In this document: one piece after another, positions 1 through 8,589 of the stretch
Numbering within the stretch: the first letter of the stretch is position 1
How the letters are laid out: every line of letters starts with the position of its first letter
NCBI GenBank assembly: GCA_036939975.1
Contig: JALLPB010000628.1
Location: 1-14,059 of the forward strand
Direction: 5' to 3'
Origin: Cyclostephanos tholiformis
Lineage: Eukaryota; Bacillariophyta; Thalassiosirophyceae; Thalassiosirales; Thalassiosiraceae
DNA: 14,059 nucleotides
Translations under genes and position numbers: made by a program
The notes under the pieces: generated by a model
Databases searched by the model: none
Seen by the model: only the letters and a program-made list of their open reading frames with translations
Told to the model about the DNA's origin: nothing

Positions 1-117
1 CAGTCTGTCCGGCTCTATTTTTGGCACATGCTAAATTAGTCAATGTGCCCTTTTACGTTTACCAGTCTTATTTTTCCTGTCAATGAAAGAAGTGTCCGTT
101 GCCTGTAGAATTATAAC
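1..117 (+). promoter_or_regulatory. Upstream / 5' UTR region of the UBLCP1-like gene, with a small stem-loop
   Basis: This is the only upstream sequence available for the first gene. It is AT-rich and I see no clear TATA box. It contains one perfect inverted repeat: arms GGCACAT (23-29) and ATGTGCC (43-49) around a 13-nt loop, followed by CTTTT. This could be a UTR hairpin, the 3' end of a gene further left, or chance. The assignment as promoter/5' UTR rests only on position before the ATG at 118. Confidence 0.35.
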
Positions 118-1553
118 ATGGATGACACCAAGCCATCGGCCTCAATGGCGGCCTCTTCTCCTTGGTCCCGAAAAAGAACGCCCGTGGTGACAATGATCGC
201 TAAGTATGGCAAGCAAAAGTTTGAATTGACGTGCCTTCCATCGATGTCGACCAATGTCGGTCATGTGAAGGAGATGCTCCACGAAAAAACGGGCATCTTG
301 CCAAAAAGGCAGAAGTTGATCGGACTCAAAAAGGACGTTGACTCGTCATTGTCGTCAGTGGTTGACGATGATACAATGCTTTCTGACTTGAAAGTCAAGG
401 GAGCAACATCAGCTGAATCATCGGCAGTCGTAGTGCATCAATTCATTCTCATGGGTACCCCGGAGGATCAAATCTTCGTAGATCCGTCAGAGAAGGCAGA
501 CTTGCCGTCTATCATCGACGACTTTGACTTGGATTTCAATGCTGGGAGCGAGGAGGTGAACAATTTACATGCTGTGTTGTCATTAGAAGACATTGCACAA
601 CCGTCGGCATATTCATACTCACAGCGTCAATTCTTGCATTTGTTTGATGAAACAGTGGATCCAGCACAAGGCCAAAGAAGACAACCTCCAAAAATTTACC
701 GAGTCTACTGAGGTTCACATCATCAACCCCCCTCAAACAACAGCAAATAATGCACACAAACCGCTACTAGTCCTTGACCTGGATCACACTTTGCTCGACT
801 TTTCCAGCAGGACCTTGACAGAGAACGGGGCGACAGCGTTAGAAATAGGAAGTAGCGGAGACACTGTGGCCAATCAACTCAAACGGCCATACATGGATGA
901 GTTCCTAACGTGGTCCTACAAATATTACAATCTCGTCGTTTGGAGCCAGACATCGTGGAGATGGCTGGAAGTATGTCTTTCATATGATGTTTGGATTATT
1001 TTCTCCTCAACATTGAGAATAGTCATGCTAAATTCTCCAACCTTTACTCATCTTTAATTTTGCACCCAGGTCAAGCTAACAGAGTTGGGAATGTGAGTTA
1101 CAATCCAGTCTTTAATTATTTTTCTTATTAAGCTCACTCATTTAATAACACTGAATTTCCAGGCTTACTCACTCCGGATATAAGATATGCTTTGTGTTGG
1201 ATAAAACTAGCATGTTTCAAATAGTAAGCACGAATCGATCCGGAAAGGATGTTACACATTACGTCAAACCATTACAAATAATATGGTCCAAATTTCCTCA
1301 GTGGAACAGTCACAACACGGTCCATTTAGATGACTTGGCTCGTAACTTTGCGCTAAATCTAGGGAGCGGATTGAAATGCACCGCATACTATCGTAGAAAG
1401 AAGGGCAGGAAAGACGCTGAACTACTGGGGCTTGGTCGTTTCCTAGAATTGTTGGCCACAAATGAGGAAGTCAAAGATAATTTCGAACATGTTGATTTCC
1501 AATTTTGGCAAGATTATATTAGCGGCAAGAGAAATTTTCAGAAGAAGAAGTGA
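118..1553 (+). CDS. UBLCP1: Ubiquitin-like domain-containing CTD phosphatase 1 (UBLCP1-type proteasome phosphatase), 4 exons
   Basis: Exons are 118-555, 656-970, 1070-1092 and 1163-1553, giving 388 aa. I placed the splices by joining frames at GT-AG sites where the protein realigns with the family; donors are gtgaac, gtatgt and gtgagt. Residues about 24-115 form a ubiquitin-like domain (GILPKRQKLIGLK matches the family's GVLPERQKLLGLK region). Residues about 180-370 form the HAD/FCP1-type phosphatase domain. It has the nucleophile motif DLDHT (D187, D189, T191), RPYMDEFL, VVWSQT, and the late acidic pair in HLDDLARNF (D315, D316). In animals UBLCP1 binds the 26S proteasome through its UBL domain and dephosphorylates it in the nucleus; the same role here is inferred from the shared architecture. 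The animal protein is about 318 aa, and the extra length lies mainly at the N terminus and in a Ser/Thr-rich insert after the DxDxT motif. The stop is 115 bp from the stop of the convergent WW gene. Confidence 0.93.
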
Positions 1554-1668
1554 TGTTATGTGGTCTTTACTGCGCACTTGCGTTTCTGTGTACTACCGTC
1601 TAAATGAGATAAGAATTAGACACATGAGCATTCCTCAGTCTATATGTTGTAAGATTACATATGTAGTA

Positions 1669-2670
1669 TCAAGATTTTTTTATCGGTTTGTCCCATGACG
1701 TTTTCCCTGACATGTGGTAGTAATAAACTTTTCCACTGCATTGATCTTTTGCTGATCTCCATCCATCTGGAAGCTGTTCGCTATCATTTGTCTTAGGGGG
1801 GTCGGGCTTTCTCCAGCTGCGCTCGTTTGTACTTCGTCGGAAGTAATATATTTTTCCAGAATTAGGATCCTTTGCGGTTTCCCAGCCGGCGGCGATGAGT
1901 TCGGGCTCCAAAGATTGATGTGCCTTATTTGCTACCAGTTCTAATTCGCTAGAATCGGCACCCAATGCAGCTGCATCTGCAAGCCGGTTTGCGACACCGA
2001 GCAAACTCGAAGGAGGACCACCCATCGCCTGCATTCGTCTGAGCATAGCCTGCGCCACTTGTTCCATTGGGTTGAATTCATCACTTTCAGGCGTGGACTC
2101 GGGCTCGCGTATTTTCTTCTTTTTCTTCTTTGGTTTGTTTTTCGTGGCTATCTCATCGTCGTTGCCACTTTCAGTTGATGTGTATGTAGGAGGCTGCCCC
2201 AGCTCTTTCCTTAGGGAATCCATTCCATCCCAATAATAGCCAGTCCCTCTCGTATCCCTCGTCGTGAAGACGTAATCAAATTTGTAACCCTCAAACGAAG
2301 CAGCCTCCAAAAAGTACGGCACATCGTCCGGTCTCACTCGATCCATAACTAATTTAGCCCTCTTCCGTTCAGCGACTTCCTCCGCGTCAGTCTTTCGCTT
2401 GAAGACTAAATACCCCGCCCCGGCCTCTCTGTCGCCCGCCTCCCTGCGTATCTTTGCCTCATTGGCCTGCTCGTCGCGGATACTTTTCGTACCAAGGGCT
2501 CGATCGAGTTTTTTCAATGGCATAGCGGGCGCGACGCTGAATTTCGTGTCCAGCTTGCTTTTGCTTTTGAAGTCCTGCCACCTCGCCGCCCCATCCGATC
2601 CAAGGACGGGCTTGGCGACGCTCTCGTCGACTTCATTGAATGCTGAGAATGAAGATTTCGTGGATGTCAT
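1669..2670 (-). CDS. Protein with two C-terminal WW domains, lysine-rich, probably nuclear
   Basis: Single exon, 333 aa. The frame stays open beyond the ATG to 2718, but only a TTG lies there, so the ATG at 2670 is the likely start. The C terminus holds two WW domains. WW1 has W263, a YYF core, W286 and P289. WW2 has W304, a YYY core, W326 and P329. WW domains bind proline-rich peptides. A lysine run (residues about 178-187) resembles a nuclear localisation signal. The middle (about 115-149) carries the phrase FEGYKFDYVF followed by GTGYYWDG, an aromatic-glycine motif that looks conserved but that I cannot assign to a named family. Charged helical stretches lie at about 65-110. Paired WW domains plus an NLS suggest an RNA-processing or transcription adaptor of the PQBP1/WBP4/PRP40 type, but no diagnostic domain of those proteins is present. 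The function is unknown. Confidence 0.85.
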   Translation of the reverse strand: MTSTKSSFSAFNEVDESVAKPVLGSDGAARWQDFKSKSKLDTKFSVAPAMPLKKLDRALGTKSIRDEQANEAKIRREAGDREAGAGYLVFKRKTDAEEVAERKRAKLVMDRVRPDDVPYFLEAASFEGYKFDYVFTTRDTRGTGYYWDGMDSLRKELGQPPTYTSTESGNDDEIATKNKPKKKKKKIREPESTPESDEFNPMEQVAQAMLRRMQAMGGPPSSLLGVANRLADAAALGADSSELELVANKAHQSLEPELIAAGWETAKDPNSGKIYYFRRSTNERSWRKPDPPKTNDSEQLPDGWRSAKDQCSGKVYYYHMSGKTSWDKPIKKS

Positions 2671-2933
2671 GGGAAAAAATGATGTTCCCTCCGGGAGAGA
2701 GCAGTAGATACTACTCAATCACAGGTGGTATGCACCATACCATACGAGCAGCTTCATTCTCTTTTATGTGTGTGGGTCGAGATAAAAATAAGCTCGCTGC
2801 GTGGGAATAGTACTACATATTCTTTGTCTCATCGCCACGTAAAACACCCGGGACTATTATTTTGAAGTGAGGAGGACGACGGCGTAACAATCAATTTCGT
2901 GGGAGGACGAAGTGACGTTCGTGGAATAAAACA
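2671..2933. promoter_or_regulatory. Divergent intergenic region between the WW-domain and UBC13 genes
   Basis: These 263 bp separate two head-to-head start codons, so the promoters and 5' UTRs of both genes must lie here. Visible elements are an inverted repeat TGGTATG-CAC-CATACCA at 2726-2742 (7-bp arms, 3-nt loop) and a bZIP-like core TGACGT at 2913-2918, about 16 bp before the UBC13 ATG. No canonical TATA box was found. Function is inferred from position; the individual motifs are weak. Confidence 0.5.
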
Positions 2934-3398
2934 ATGTCGGCTGCTTCTCTACTGCCGCGACGCATCGTCAAGGAAACGCAGCGGTTAATCGCGGAGCCCG
3001 TAGCCGGCATATCGGCCACGCCCTACGCCGACAATTTACGCTACTTCGCTGTCTCCATCGAGGGGCCCTCCGACTCGCCCTACGAGAGGGGCGTTTTCCA
3101 GCTCGAGCTCTTCCTGCCGTCGGATTATCCAATGGCCCCACCCAAAGTCCGGTTCCTTACCAAAATTTACCATCCCAATGTCGACAAGCTCGGGCGAATT
3201 TGCCTCGACATTCTGAAGGACAAGTGGTCACCGGCGTTGCAAATCCGCACCGTCCTGTTGAGCATCCAGGCCTTGCTTTCGGCGCCCAATCCCGACGATC
3301 CGCTGGACAACGCGGTTGCGGAAATTTGGAAGAGCGATGAGAAGGAGGCGTTGAGGAGAGCCAGAGAATTCACAGAAAGCTTTGCTATCAAGAAGTAA
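2934..3398 (+). CDS. UBC13: Ubiquitin-conjugating enzyme E2 of the UBC13/UBE2N type
   Basis: Single exon, 154 aa, the usual length for the family. Residues 5-150 form a complete UBC fold. The stretch [20 protein letters not shown] and the following region through the PNPDDPL segment read as classic UBC13. The HPN motif is at 80-82 (Asn82 for the oxyanion), the catalytic cysteine is Cys90, and Asp92 follows in the active-site loop. Met67 in YPMAPP corresponds to the RING-contact methionine of UBC13. The family pairs with an inactive UEV partner (MMS2/UEV1) and builds lysine-63-linked ubiquitin chains in DNA-damage tolerance and signalling, in cytosol and nucleus. The C-terminal helix (about 130-154) is the least conserved part. 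The ATG at 2934 gives an N terminus aligned with other UBC13 proteins plus about three residues. It shares its upstream region with the divergent WW gene. Confidence 0.97.
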   Translation: MSAASLLPRRIVKETQRLIAEPVAGISATPYADNLRYFAVSIEGPSDSPYERGVFQLELFLPSDYPMAPPKVRFLTKIYHPNVDKLGRICLDILKDKWSPALQIRTVLLSIQALLSAPNPDDPLDNAVAEIWKSDEKEALRRAREFTESFAIKK

Positions 3399-3757
3399 TC
3401 TATTTATGACTTGATTGAAATGAACGTTTGGAGGGATTATCCGTTGACCTGGGATCTTCCTCCCAATCGGGAATAGGGGGATCACGACGATGTCACAGCC
3501 CTTATTATTGTTGGCGAATTCCTGAATTAATATGTTAAACCCCAAAATAAAAGACAGAAAAGGGACATTAATCGTTTTCGTTTCATTTCCCTTATTGTTG
3601 CTCGATGTTGCCCCAACGAATAAGCTTATCAAGGAGATAAATACACAGTCCAGCAACAACTTGCGTAGCATTTGATAAAACGCAAATGCGTATGATGCGG
3701 GCATATTTATGTAAATTAATTACTGACTATTTTTCAGTTTACATCATGTAATATGTT
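3399..3757. other. Convergent intergenic region, 3' UTRs of UBC13 and the protease-like gene
   Basis: These 359 bp lie between two facing stop codons. A canonical AATAAA at 3546-3551 on the + strand, about 150 nt past the UBC13 stop, is a candidate poly(A) signal for UBC13. No matching signal was seen on the - strand. A minus-strand reading frame starting at 3704 crosses this region and runs into UBC13; I do not support it as a gene. Confidence 0.5.
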
Positions 3758-6419
3758 TTAACTGAGTAACCAACACACTAACACCGCGCTCCCCGCGACA
3801 CTCATTCTCGTCGAAAAATCGTTAGCGGCTGCGCTAATCATGGCCCTATTCGCGTTGAGGTTGTACTTTCGCTGATCGCCACCGATATCATTAAATGTAC
3901 CTGGTGAGGTCTTGCTGGGCATGCTCCAGCGTGCACCGAGGGCGGCTGCGTCCTCGGGACGTCGTATCTCCCACGGGTCCGTCGGCCTTCCGGTTGACGG
4001 GCTGTGAGTAGGACGCCACGTTGGCGATCGCGTTGGCGATCGCGTCGGCGGGTCCGTTGGTTGCGCCGTGGGCTCCTCCGAGGGCATGAGGGTCGGGGAC
4101 AATGTGGAGGCGGTTTCATTCGACTCAGCCGTCGACACGGTCGCATTCTCGGCAAAGAAGCCCGCTGTCGTATTCTGATTCACAGAATCGGCCGTCTCGT
4201 CCTCCGTCTTGAAGAGGGTGAAGTAGTAACTGCTTGAGAAATTGAAGGCGGAATCCCCAAGCAGCTCGTGGTCGTCCTCGACATCTCCTAAATAGACCTT
4301 GTAGTACCCCTCGCCCCGATCGCAGCACAGGCCGTCGCTATTCTCGTCGTAAACCGTGAAAACGTAATGCTTCTCGCCCATCTCGGGTCCGTCCATTGTA
4401 ACTGGGATGGTAAGGAGCTTATTCGCGTACTCTTCCTTGGGGTAGGCACCGTAGTCAACGAACACCTTGGTCTCCTGCTCGACCAAGTCGAACAGGACCC
4501 AACTGATCTCTTCGGGGTTGTCATCGAACTGGAACTTGACCGATATGTAGTGTTCCGAGGAGGGAGTGTAATATTCGTTCGAGGTCAGATAAACACCTTG
4601 ATCGACCCCTACCTCGTCGTCGGTATCTTGGGGATTACTCGTCTCCTGTCCTTGGGTATCGCTCGTGGCGATGGCGTTGGAGGTTAATGAACACTGATAC
4701 TTTCCGCACATCACGCCGGGGCTGGTACTGCAGAACAGGGTGCAATAATCGAAATCTGGACTCAACTCGGGTCCGTTCCAACTCGAGGTGGAGGCAACTT
4801 GATCGTCAGGATAGGCCCCCTCTTCCGACGTCGGCGATGGCGATGGTACCATCGTATCGGAGTCAGATGTCGATGCGCTCGTGGGCGGACTCGAGGAAAG
4901 GACCACCCCCGACCCCGCCTGGGTGACATCGCTCGTCTGCTGATTACTCGAGCCCTCCCCCATCAGGCAGAACTCACCGCTCTTATCGAATTCGAAATTC
5001 CCATTCACCTCGACAAGCCTATGTCCCGTGGTGTGGCCAACGTCCGTACCAAGGAATAATATCGCGTTTCCACCCCCCATATCGCAGCAGAATCCGTCGC
5101 CGTAACTATCCAACAATATAAGCCTGTAACACTGATCGCTCGGCAGGTCCATCGTCTCGTGCACGACCTCGTTACCCCTGGCCTTGTAGTAACCCGTCTG
5201 ACGCTGGGCGATGACCACTCGACTATCGCGTAGCTCGATGACGAATCCCGTCTCCACCGCCATGGCGTCCAAATTCAACTTGAGCGTCACGGTCTGTGTT
5301 TCCCCCCCCCCACTCGCCACGGACATGCCATCCCTGGTGGGACAATCGTACATCGCGGGCGGATCCGTGCTCTTTTGACACAAGGTATCGCGTATCCAAT
5401 CGTAATGGTCCGACAATCGCGTCGCGACCGTCGGATAATCCCGATTCACGCATCCGTATCCCCATGATATTATCCCGTAGACCGAATCATCCTCGTATCC
5501 CTCGCCCTCCAGTATGACCGGTCCACCGGCATCGCCGTAACATATCCGACGGGATGATCCATGTGTCGACGGCGTCGTTCCGCACATCATGTCGTCGTAA
5601 ACGTTACCCCGCAATGCCACCGTCGACGTCGCGCCCGTATCCGGATCGCGCACCTCTACCTCGATATTTTTGCATTCGTCGTTCGTCATGAATTCGAGGG
5701 TGGCGCTCCTCAATTCGTTCGAGAACTTAACGTCGGACGTCGCGGAATCGGCACCCCATCCCAACGCCGTGGCATACGCGAGATCAACCGTCGTCGCGTC
5801 CGTCGCGATTCTTAATGGGGGGAATCGACTTTTGCCGAAAATTTTGATCAGCATGACGTCGTGCTCGTAGGTCGATGCGTCGAAATTCGGATGCAAGATT
5901 AGCTCGTCGGGTATCAAATTCTCGTAATAAGGGGATGACGCGTCCTCGATAATATACGGTTCGACCGTCGTCATCTCGCCATATTCGTCGTCGTCGTCGA
6001 GGCGAACCCTACCGATCTCGATCCCGTTGAAGGCCTGTACCCACTCGTCGGTGCCGGGGGGGGCGTAATGGGCACAGTGGGCCGAGGTCAATACGAGGTC
6101 CGGCGCGACGAGCGCGCCGGAGCACACGTGCGCGTCGTACGCGCGAATGATCCCCCCCCCCCCTCCGTCATCGCCGTCGCCCGGGTACGCCGACGACGTC
6201 GGATCGTGTCCCTCGAGCTGGAGGGATGCCATGTAGGGGTATCGCAACGTCGACGAGGACGTCGCGTCGCCGACGACGCCCGCGCGGGCGTAGGTCGAGA
6301 GATCGCTCGCGGCCGAAATCGGGTACGTCCTTCCCCCCACATCGTGCCCGTCGCCGTGGTCGTTGTACGTCCCGTCTCCTCCATCGTACCTCGGGTCTAC
6401 TACTCCTCCTCCTCCTCCT

Positions 6420-6450
<31 letters not shown>

Positions 6451-6817
6451 TGGTCTTTTGGTGGGCTACCATCGTCTCGTACAATCGACGTCCCCCCGAT
6501 CTCCTCCACCCAGTCGTCGCACCGCCCCCCGACGACGATGTTCGAGTACGGGAGGAGAGGAGGTTGTTATTATCATCATTCGATCGACGACGTTCGAGCG
6601 ACGACGACGACGACGACGACGACGGAACCGATGCCACGACGTCCATGGAGGTCGCGGCCGCGGCGACGGCGTGGGGGGGGGGTGGGGACGGGACGATCCC
6701 GACGAGGCAACAGCAGCATCCGATGGTCCTCGTCAGCAGCGCGGCACGGGGAATCGACGCCGCGAGGCGATCGCGAGATCGAGGCGCGGTCATAACTGTT
6801 GCCTTGACGCCCTCCAT
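3758..6817 (-). CDS. Large secreted mosaic protein with a degenerate S1 (trypsin-fold) domain, two GDGxCC modules and a Pro-Thr linker
   Basis: Single exon, 1019 aa, ATG at 6817. Residues about 24-50 look like a signal peptide (hydrophobic core with four Cys, then an Ala-rich cleavage zone). Low-complexity Ser and Gly runs follow. The S1 domain spans about 181-482: CSGALVAPDLVLTSAHC with His247, HDVMLIKIF with Asp320, and C-Y-G-D-A-G-G-P with Ala430 where the catalytic Ser belongs, followed by SWGYGC. Family disulfide cysteines are present. The residue at the base of the S1 pocket is Arg in place of trypsin's Asp, and the activation site reads R-A-G-V-V-G-D instead of R-I-V-G-G. Two modules follow at about 510-617 (DSYGDGFCCDMG) and 755-867 (NSDGLCCDRG), with a Cys-rich segment (about 683-710) between them. 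A Pro-Thr-Ser linker (about 907-952) and a short hydrophobic C-terminal tail (membrane or GPI-type signal possible) end the protein. It is probably extracellular or cell-surface. Loss of proteolysis is inferred from the Ser-to-Ala change. Homopolymer runs at 5302-5311 and 6152-6164 keep the frame. Confidence 0.88.
6404..6450. repeat. Trinucleotide repeat (CCT then GCC) coding for a poly-Gly run
   Basis: CCT repeats (6404-6419) run into an uninterrupted GCC tract (6421-6450). On the - strand they encode Gly/Glu and Gly runs in the N-terminal low-complexity part of the protease-like protein, between the signal peptide and the S1 domain. The tract stays in frame and is likely to vary in length between alleles. 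Confidence 0.8.
6600..6624. repeat. ACG/GAC trinucleotide repeat coding for a poly-Ser run
   Basis: About eight perfect GAC units encode a Ser run (TCG codons on the - strand) just after the predicted signal peptide of the protease-like protein. It is a microsatellite inside the coding sequence. Confidence 0.8.
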
Positions 6818-7353
6818 ACGTATATATTATACATGATGTGATGATGATGTTGTGATATGACGCGATCGGTTGTTGCTGGGAAGGATATACCGATAATAGA
6901 GGTAATAGGGCAGGGGAGCGGAGACGTTCGAATTTTTGACAAAAAATAATAATATATTATTATTATTTCGGGGCTGTAATGTAGTGTGATGATGTGTGTG
7001 TATCAATAATCAATAGGGTATGTAGTAGTCATTTTATTTATATTTACATCATCGAATAAAAAAAGATACGATTAAAATTCTATTGAGATCAGACTGGTAT
7101 CTCATCTAAGAATCACACAAGAGGAGGAGATAGATGTCCCATGCCACACATCACTCCGGCAGGCTACGGCAGGCTAGCTGCGAAAGGACGAGTGAACAGA
7201 ACTCTCGTCCTACCTTGTGAAGAGAAGGATTGAATTGGATGGAACAAAGGATTGAATGACCAAGTCGGCACATGCCACGAAGCTCTATCGTATATAATTT
7301 TCACGATATAAGGAAGCATTTTCTATCATATAACCAAGAACGAACAAATAATT
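6818..7353. promoter_or_regulatory. Divergent intergenic region between the protease-like gene and the hydroxylase gene
   Basis: These 536 bp lie between head-to-head start codons and should hold both promoters. The DNA is AT-rich compared with the flanking protease gene. It contains TGATGATG-type simple sequence near 6836-6850, a perfect AT palindrome at 6945-6964, an exact tandem pair of CGGCAGGCTA (7157-7166 and 7167-7176), and two copies of AAGGATTGAAT (7225-7235 and 7247-7257), 22 bp apart. The last two pairs lie within 200 bp of the hydroxylase ATG and could be regulatory sites. No gene was seen here. Confidence 0.5.
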
Positions 7354-8372
7354 ATGAGGTCAACCTCCCCCCCGGTGATGCAAGGAGCACCCTCGATCTA
7401 CATGATCCTTGGAGCTCTACAATCCGCTCTCTGGTTCTTCGCTCTGCCTCCATTGTGCAAACCAATTTGGCAAGCAATGTTCGATAAACTCTCGCCGCAC
7501 ATCTCGGAGGTATTCCTTTGGTCTATCATGTTTCCATACTTCGTCCTATACGCGCTCGTGGTGGCCATGCCTCCGTATCTCCTCGGGTGGGACTTCTTCG
7601 AGCAATTCAAGATATCGAGGGATCCGTGGCCGTGGAGGGATGAACGAGAGGCCGTGCGATGGGAATTCTGGAAACTCACGCGCAGGTCGCTCGTCATCGA
7701 TACGGTGAATATGCTGTTTTTCGGCCCTGTTTGCGTATATTTGAAGGGCGCACTCCTACCGTCGAGGACGCTGTCGTTTTCGATGGATGATTGGCCTACG
7801 TATTTGGAGTCGCTCTCGGACATTATCATTTCAGTTAATTTGCATGAATTCGGATTTTACTGGTCGCATCGCCTGATGCATATCTATCCCATGCTTTACA
7901 AGCATCATAAGGTTCACCACGAATACAAACGAAACAGCATCCTCTCCGCTCAGCATTTCAACCCGGTAGATTATTTATTCAGCATTGCAGGACCCGTCCT
8001 CCTGACGTCGGCTTTGGTGCGACCTCATGGCATTACGCAACTCCAAATAGGATTATGGATATTCACTGCAAACTTGGATGATCATTTGGGATATGCATTC
8101 CCCTGGTCGCCGGTGAGGTGGTTTCCCACGTGAGTATGAAACATCTTGGATTTGTTTGAGTTGCATCCTGGAAAGTATTATAACAACATTATTACTTGAT
8201 ACTCACGCTTTCGTTGTTTAGTGCGGCGGGAACCGACGAACACGAATTTCACCATTGCATCAACATGGGAATATACGGACACAAACTTACCCTGTGGGAC
8301 CATGTGTTTGGAACGTACGAGGTCTATCGACGGTGGAGGATTAAGCAATGGCAGACAATTAAAAAGGAGTAA
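7354..8372 (+). CDS. Fatty acid hydroxylase / sterol desaturase superfamily membrane protein, 2 exons
   Basis: Exons are 7354-8129 and 8222-8372, joined across a 92-bp intron (donor gtgagt, acceptor ttag) that splits a Thr codon; the product is 308 aa. All three histidine boxes of the di-iron superfamily are present: HRLMH (172-176), HKVHH (185-189) and HEFHH (266-270). Accessory His201 and His244 (in DDHLGYAFPWSP) match the family's HSGY-PWSP region. The third box needs exon 2, which strongly supports the splice. Hydrophobic segments at about 14-34, 50-78, 113-133 and 208-222 suggest a multi-pass ER membrane protein. The superfamily includes C-4 methylsterol oxidase (ERG25/MSMO1), C-5 sterol desaturase and fatty acid 2-hydroxylase, which use O2 and reduced cytochrome b5 or similar donors. 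The box pattern is closest to the methylsterol oxidase-like branch, but I cannot name the substrate. The stop lies 217 bp from the stop of the convergent CXC gene. Confidence 0.92.
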
Positions 8373-8589
8373 ACCATCCCGCGTACAGCGAATGTAGGTA
8401 TTTGTACAATTTTTTTAGGATTAAGTCTTTTGCGGGATATGATAGGTGATGATCACCAAAAAAAACATAGATTCTCTGTGAATTCTGTGATGCGGGCCAT
8501 TCAATGACCGCAATGACAGCAAGACCCTTGGGATATTTCGGATTACACACAAAACGTTAAAATTTTCTCATATATCTGAACTCGTTAAT

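Noticed and set aside
2671..2718. N-terminal extension of the WW-domain protein to 2718
   Set aside because: The codon at 2718 is TTG. The first ATG in the frame is at 2670, the proper start for a nuclear eukaryotic gene.
3228..3704. Minus-strand open frame of 158 codons with a signal-peptide-like N terminus
   Set aside because: About a third of it is antisense to the highly conserved UBC13 gene. The product resembles no family and the rest lies in a short convergent gap, so it is most likely chance.
3960..4095. Repeated GTTGGCGATCGC units, considered as a DNA repeat element or CRISPR-like array
   Set aside because: They are codons of the Pro-Thr-Arg-Ser linker of the protease-like protein. 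There are too few units, with no spacers.
6068..6841. Long plus-strand open frames opposite the protease N terminus
   Set aside because: They are Arg-, Pro- and Asp-rich shadows of the poly-Gly and poly-Ser trinucleotide repeats and GC-rich codons on the real strand, with no domains.
6945..6964. Perfect 20-bp palindrome of A and T
   Set aside because: It consists of AAT/ATT simple repeats in AT-rich intergenic DNA, where such palindromes arise by chance. There is no adjacent sign of an origin or transposon end.
7272..7487. Plus-strand frame starting with ATG at 7272, before the hydroxylase start
   Set aside because: It is in a different frame from the hydroxylase, overlaps its conserved coding sequence, and encodes nothing recognisable. 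At most it is an upstream reading frame in the 5' UTR.
8359..8550. 63-codon minus-strand frame between the hydroxylase and CXC genes
   Set aside because: It begins with GTG, overlaps the hydroxylase stop, and lies in a 217-bp convergent gap. There is no similarity I can recognise.
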